From DATDVD01 sp035290065 (GTDB taxonomy: Bacteria > Pseudomonadota > Gammaproteobacteria > Coxiellales > Coxiellaceae): a stretch of DNA of 16,936 bases. How positions within the stretch are numbered: the first letter of the stretch is position 1; each line of letters starts with the position of its first letter. The DNA is taken from the NCBI GenBank assembly GCA_035290065.1, contig DATDVD010000040.1, forward strand, positions 1 to 16,936, in the 5' to 3' direction. This document shows, one piece after another, positions 13,362 to 16,936 of this stretch. Below the pieces are notes generated by a model. That model saw only the letters and a list, made by a program, of their open reading frames with translations. It was not told the origin of the DNA and ran no database searches. Both the position numbers and the translations under genes were made by a program.

Positions 13362-13394
13362 CTTAATATTCCCTTAATATTTATACGGTATTCT
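13362..13394 (+). promoter_or_regulatory. Perfect PmrA-box promoter of the 1142-residue protein gene
   Basis: CTTAATATT-CC-CTTAATATT (13362-13381) matches the PmrA element in both halves. Seven bases later is -10 TATTCT (13389-13394). Transcription should start near 13401, giving a leader of about 30 nt. The 245-bp divergent intergenic region contains this box and the degenerate one, back to back. Confidence 0.85.
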
Positions 13395-13430
13395 AATACT
13401 AATAAAGGGTAATAAAAAGGGTTAAAGAGT

Positions 13431-16400
13431 ATGCGCCGATTTTGTGGTTTAGACATTGATGGCCTTCTGCCTTCCATAACAGCGACTCTGAACACTGCTG
13501 TCCAGCGCTATAACTCCCCCCTTTCTTCTCAAACCAGACCTCAGAATCTACAAGCTCTTGAAGAACTTGTGGCTTTACAACACCTACTACTAACCCTCAC
13601 CCTGCTTCGGAAAAAAAGGCAAGCTGTTGCTGCGGCTGAAACGAAAGAGGAAGAGGCAAAAGAAGCATTACCAGGCCCCGAAGTCCTCTTTTCTCCAGAC
13701 GAATTAAAACCTCTCTTTGACTTATTTAGGATGCGATGGCGCTGTATTGGAGGGTCCAGTGATTTAAATTACTCCTCTAATCCCGAAAGTCCCGCGAATA
13801 AGGCTTATATCCAAGTGGCCACTGCACTAGCAAGCGAATATAAACCTGAGGCTCCGAATCCTGTTGAGATGCTATTGTCATCCGGTTTAGAAGCCGTAGT
13901 GGCGCTAGAGGATGAAGACGAAGTCGATGTTCGTCATACACATCCTTTAACCATCTTTGTAGTGAGTGATGATGGACGCCATTTGATTGATCCTCTGAGA
14001 GCCCTTAACCAATTTCGTGAGACCGGTCAATGGCTCCTCACTCACAAGAGGCCCCTTGACGTACCCGCCCCCCTTTATGAGCGTCAACATTTATCCCTTG
14101 CAGAAATAAATCGGGTCACGCATATGACCCCGCAAATGTTGGACTATTATTCAACGATAATGGGTTATCGTCATGAAATTGGTATAGACGCTCCTCTCAG
14201 CGAGCTTGATTTTATTCAAAAGTTTCAAAAAGGCAAGTCTTTATACGACTGTGTGTTTTTATTGGCGGAAAAAATGCGCCAGGGTGGTTTTGGTGTTAGC
14301 CCCGAGGGTGTTAGGTACGAAGGAACCGAAGAGAATGCAGGGAATACGGGTTATTATGCCGTTTGTCAGTTTCAGCAATTCTTGGACTTTCTTAGACAAA
14401 ATTATAAAGACCTCTATGACCAATTAATGGGTTGCCGTATTAGATCTGAACAAGGAGTGGCACTGGAGCCTGATGTAGTAGCAGCATTAGTAGCAGCAGG
14501 GGGTATTATTCCTGTTGATCCCCTGGCACCTTCTGCAGAACCAGCTATAAAAACCTTTAATTATATTTGGGACACACGGGTTGTTCGAGCATTTGGTACC
14601 TGGGATGAGCGCAATCTTACTACTTGTATGGCGGGTACAGTTGTCGACTTAGACAGAATGCTGGGTAAAGATAGTCACCTCCCTAACCAAAATATAAATT
14701 ATCCTATCAATGAAGTGTTGCTTTCTGGACTTAGACTTTCGACTGAGGCCATAGCTGCGATAACTACTGTTATTCTTGATGAAAAAGCAAGATCTGCTGC
14801 AGCATCCATGGTAGTTCTTGAGCATCCTGAGGCATTATTGGAAAGAGCTCACGCAAGACGAGATTCGCCAGAAGAAGCCCTGGTGCTTCAAAGACAATTA
14901 TTAACTGAAGGCTTACCTTCTTTAGCCGCTGTAAGCCTTCCCCTTTCAGCAGATGCAATGTGGGAAGATACAATGTGGACGCTTTTAAAAGGAATATATG
15001 CTCAGCGAATGGGTGAAGCAAATCCTGCTATTACCTTTTTTAGTCGGGCTGAGCCGATGGTTGCTCTTCTACGTCGTCTTCCACTCGCCCACATTCTTAC
15101 TTTTCTTGGTTGGCCACAAGTAAAACAAGATTTATTAAAATTATTAGATGCGCACGAATTAGGAAAAGTGCTGGAGGTATTAACACCCCCTCATCAAAAA
15201 GCAGTGTTGCTTAAACTTTTAGAAGAAAGAAATGTTTTAAATACTCTTTCTGAAATCACTCTATTTTTAAATAAATTGCCTCCAGCAGATCATGAAAAAG
15301 TGATCCGAAAAATAGACAAACGTCGGGTTGAAGGTCTGGACAGTGTCGCCTTAGGTCAGCTGTTAGCATGCCCTTTAACGCCTCGACACAAAGAACGATT
15401 ATTAACCTGGGTGGTTGAACAGCCCGGGGCTTTAACGAGCTGGGATCAAATCAAATTTTTATTTCAGCACCTTCCGGCTTCGCACCACGAAAGAGCGATT
15501 CGAAAAATACAGGAATCTACCATCGAAAATCTGGGTATGGATGATTTAGTGGAACTAATGACATGTCCCTTAACACCTCGGCACAAAGAACGATTATTAA
15601 CCTGGGTGATGGAAAAACAGGGAACCTTAACCAGTGTAGAGAAAATTATATTTTTATTGCAGCATCTTCCTCCCTCGCACCATGCCCACTTAATTACTCG
15701 GGTTGAAGCGCATGGTGAACGAGTAGAAATTCCTGCCCTCGAAGAGGGCCAACCTCCACAAATATTTTATACACCGGGAGTTGTTCATTTATTTAAAGGG
15801 AAATTTGCAGAAATATGCCAGGTATTGCGCCTAATTAAACCGTCTGAACAACGAACCTTTCTTGAAAAATTATTCTGGACACCGGAAGGAATGGATTTTG
15901 CGACCATTTTACAAGAAGGACTAGGTCAAAATCATTTGCATGAATTTTTTGCACCTGACGTCCTAAAGCCTTCTGCACGAGTCTATTTATTGGATCTTTT
16001 AAAACAAAATCCTGCTGTTTTTCCTCGATTAGTGACTACACCGGAGGCATTAATCGCCTTTTTGGCGGTTTTAACAGCACAGGAACAACAACCATTATTT
16101 AGACATGTGCCTGTGAATTATCTTGCTCCTGCTTTCACCACGTTAGAACATTTTTCTCAATTATTAGGCGCTATTAAATCAGAGCGCTTCCCGATTGAAT
16201 CGTTAGTGACCGATGGAATACGAGCATTATTGCAGCAAAAAGACGCTGTGCGGGCTCGCTTAACCGCTCCGCAATGGGTTCAATTGTTGAGATATGTACC
16301 GGAAGATCAACGCAGACTTGCTGTGGCGCAATTTACAGTAGAAGAATTAACCACTTATTTTCAACCCTATCCAATGGCCTTTTCTCAATTGCTAGCTTTA

Positions 16401-16859
16401 TTACCGCAAGAAACTTTGCCTCATTCGAATTGGCGTGATTCTCTGGCAGAAAAAAATGAAGCACTAAAACCACACGGAGCTGCAGCAATGGAAGCCGCTC
16501 TAGAAGCAGATGCGGCAGCAGCGCACGCAGAAAGACCCGTGCCTCCTCGTGCGGATATTGAGCAAAGACAAGCTTTAGTATCGGTTTTCTTAGGCCTCTA
16601 TTCTCTGCAACGTAACAAAGGAAGTGATCATCTATCCGGTTGGGGTAGGTTGTTTAGAGCTCCTTCAAAGGTAGACAAAATGAAAAGTACTGCTTGGTTA
16701 ATAGGAGTTTACGCTAGAACTACTCCGATTGATCTGCGACCAGACGCCGAAAAAGATATTGCTCGTCATATAGTAGTCCTAGGTCAAGGCCGTTTAGGGA
16801 ATTGCTTAAACCGTCGCGGATTTACTCCTGCAAACGTTGCCATAGCCCTTCGCTGTTAA
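13431..16859 (+). CDS. 1142-residue helical-repeat protein with PmrA-type promoter, candidate Dot/Icm effector
   Basis: No family is recognised. There is no signal peptide or clear membrane segment. The N-terminal half (1 to about 530) looks globular, with an acidic/Ala-rich linker near 65-85. From about 540 to 1010 the chain is a series of Leu-rich helices resembling an alpha-solenoid. Within it, residues 607-671, 672-736 and 737-775 are copies of a 65-residue unit: each opens with an x-E/Q-I-x-FL-x2-LP helix and the first two contain CPLTPRHKERLLTWV. An Ala/Glu-rich stretch follows near 1020-1040. The C-terminus LNRRGFTPANVAIAL resembles residues 435-451 of the 500-residue membrane protein. 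A perfect PmrA box drives it; the ribosome-binding site is weak (AAAGAG). Size, solenoid and promoter fit a Dot/Icm effector, but this is inference. Confidence 0.9.
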   Translation: MRRFCGLDIDGLLPSITATLNTAVQRYNSPLSSQTRPQNLQALEELVALQHLLLTLTLLRKKRQAVAAAETKEEEAKEALPGPEVLFSPDELKPLFDLFRMRWRCIGGSSDLNYSSNPESPANKAYIQVATALASEYKPEAPNPVEMLLSSGLEAVVALEDEDEVDVRHTHPLTIFVVSDDGRHLIDPLRALNQFRETGQWLLTHKRPLDVPAPLYERQHLSLAEINRVTHMTPQMLDYYSTIMGYRHEIGIDAPLSELDFIQKFQKGKSLYDCVFLLAEKMRQGGFGVSPEGVRYEGTEENAGNTGYYAVCQFQQFLDFLRQNYKDLYDQLMGCRIRSEQGVALEPDVVAALVAAGGIIPVDPLAPSAEPAIKTFNYIWDTRVVRAFGTWDERNLTTCMAGTVVDLDRMLGKDSHLPNQNINYPINEVLLSGLRLSTEAIAAITTVILDEKARSAAASMVVLEHPEALLERAHARRDSPEEALVLQRQLLTEGLPSLAAVSLPLSADAMWEDTMWTLLKGIYAQRMGEANPAITFFSRAEPMVALLRRLPLAHILTFLGWPQVKQDLLKLLDAHELGKVLEVLTPPHQKAVLLKLLEERNVLNTLSEITLFLNKLPPADHEKVIRKIDKRRVEGLDSVALGQLLACPLTPRHKERLLTWVVEQPGALTSWDQIKFLFQHLPASHHERAIRKIQESTIENLGMDDLVELMTCPLTPRHKERLLTWVMEKQGTLTSVEKIIFLLQHLPPSHHAHLITRVEAHGERVEIPALEEGQPPQIFYTPGVVHLFKGKFAEICQVLRLIKPSEQRTFLEKLFWTPEGMDFATILQEGLGQNHLHEFFAPDVLKPSARVYLLDLLKQNPAVFPRLVTTPEALIAFLAVLTAQEQQPLFRHVPVNYLAPAFTTLEHFSQLLGAIKSERFPIESLVTDGIRALLQQKDAVRARLTAPQWVQLLRYVPEDQRRLAVAQFTVEELTTYFQPYPMAFSQLLALLPQETLPHSNWRDSLAEKNEALKPHGAAAMEAALEADAAAAHAERPVPPRADIEQRQALVSVFLGLYSLQRNKGSDHLSGWGRLFRAPSKVDKMKSTAWLIGVYARTTPIDLRPDAEKDIARHIVVLGQGRLGNCLNRRGFTPANVAIALRC
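15249..15760 (+). repeat. 195-bp tandem repeats within the 1142-residue protein gene
   Basis: Two full copies and one partial copy with period 195 bp (65 codons) begin at 15249, 15444 and 15639. The best conserved DNA block, beginning AAGAACGATTATTAACC, is identical at 15391 and 15586, pointing to a fairly recent internal duplication. Confidence 0.85.
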
Positions 16860-16888
16860 TTTTCTTCAATTTTCAGTAAGATCGTGGG

Positions 16889-16936
16889 ATGTCTGTCATT
16901 GAACTCGCCCAAGCTCTCATTCGTTGCCCTTCTGTA
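16889..16936 (+). CDS. dapE: Succinyl-diaminopimelate desuccinylase DapE, 5' end only
   Basis: The last 48 bases encode MSVIELAQALIRCPSV, which matches the start of DapE (E. coli VIELTQQLIRRPS). DapE hydrolyses N-succinyl-LL-diaminopimelate, two steps after DapD. The gene runs off the window. It starts 29 bases after the stop of the 1142-residue gene, and no strong promoter or Shine-Dalgarno is visible in the gap. Confidence 0.8.
   Translation, partial: MSVIELAQALIRCPSV

Noticed and set aside
13920..14080. U-box-like pattern (HPLTIFVVSDDGRHLIDPL...) in the 1142-residue protein
   Set aside because: Only a loose resemblance to a U-box start; the conserved SGHTY and following core are absent, so I make no E3 ligase claim.
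1..16936. CRISPR arrays, insertion-sequence transposases, rRNA genes
   Set aside because: No regularly spaced repeats, transposase-like ORFs or rRNA-like stretches were seen.

Overview
The window looks like chromosome from an intracellular gammaproteobacterium of the Legionellales, most likely a Coxiella/Legionella relative. The housekeeping genes (clpP, tig, queE, queD, pdxJ, dapD, dapE) are of gammaproteobacterial type. Four genes of unknown function are each preceded by a tandem direct repeat matching the Legionella/Coxiella PmrA box (cTTAATatT-N2-cTTAATatT), the element that controls many Dot/Icm type IV secretion effectors. The genus is inference; no 16S or other marker is present.

Layout. 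1-2145 (minus): tRNA-Leu(TAG), trigger factor (tig) and clpP, closely packed and probably co-transcribed. 2213-3461 (minus): queD and queE, two steps of queuosine-precursor synthesis. 3522-7535 (minus): two PmrA-box genes encoding membrane proteins of 500 and about 763 residues. 7561-8614 (minus): pdxJ, tRNA-His and tRNA-Arg; each tRNA has its own, nearly identical sigma-70-like promoter. 8689-8781 (minus): a possible 30-residue small ORF with a perfect Shine-Dalgarno sequence. 8842-11684: a small genomic island of about 2.8 kb inserted at the 3' end of tRNA-Pro(TGG). It is bounded by a 46-bp direct repeat with one mismatch, has no integrase, and carries an AbiGi-like gene, the broken tail of a DUF4143-type ATPase gene, operator-like inverted repeats, and an intact DUF4143 ATPase with a consensus promoter that makes it probably leaderless. 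11640-11808: the intact tRNA-Pro and its promoter. 11849-12616 (plus): dapD. 12613-13185 (minus) and 13431-16859 (plus): a divergent pair of unknown genes, both with PmrA-like boxes; the larger encodes a 1142-residue protein with 65-residue helical repeats. 16889-16936: the first 16 codons of dapE.

How it fits together. The main discovery is a local group of four candidate PmrA-regulated effector genes. In all four promoters exactly 7 nt separate the second half of the box from a -10 hexamer. One pair lies between queD and pdxJ, the other splits dapD from dapE. Two of the proteins share a C-terminal motif (LNRR...[ST]PAN[MV]A[VI]AL). The second discovery is the integrase-less tRNA-Pro island with a possible phage-defence cargo; it separated tRNA-Pro from the neighbouring Arg/His tRNAs. 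Functions of the four unknown proteins and of the island genes are not established by the sequence.
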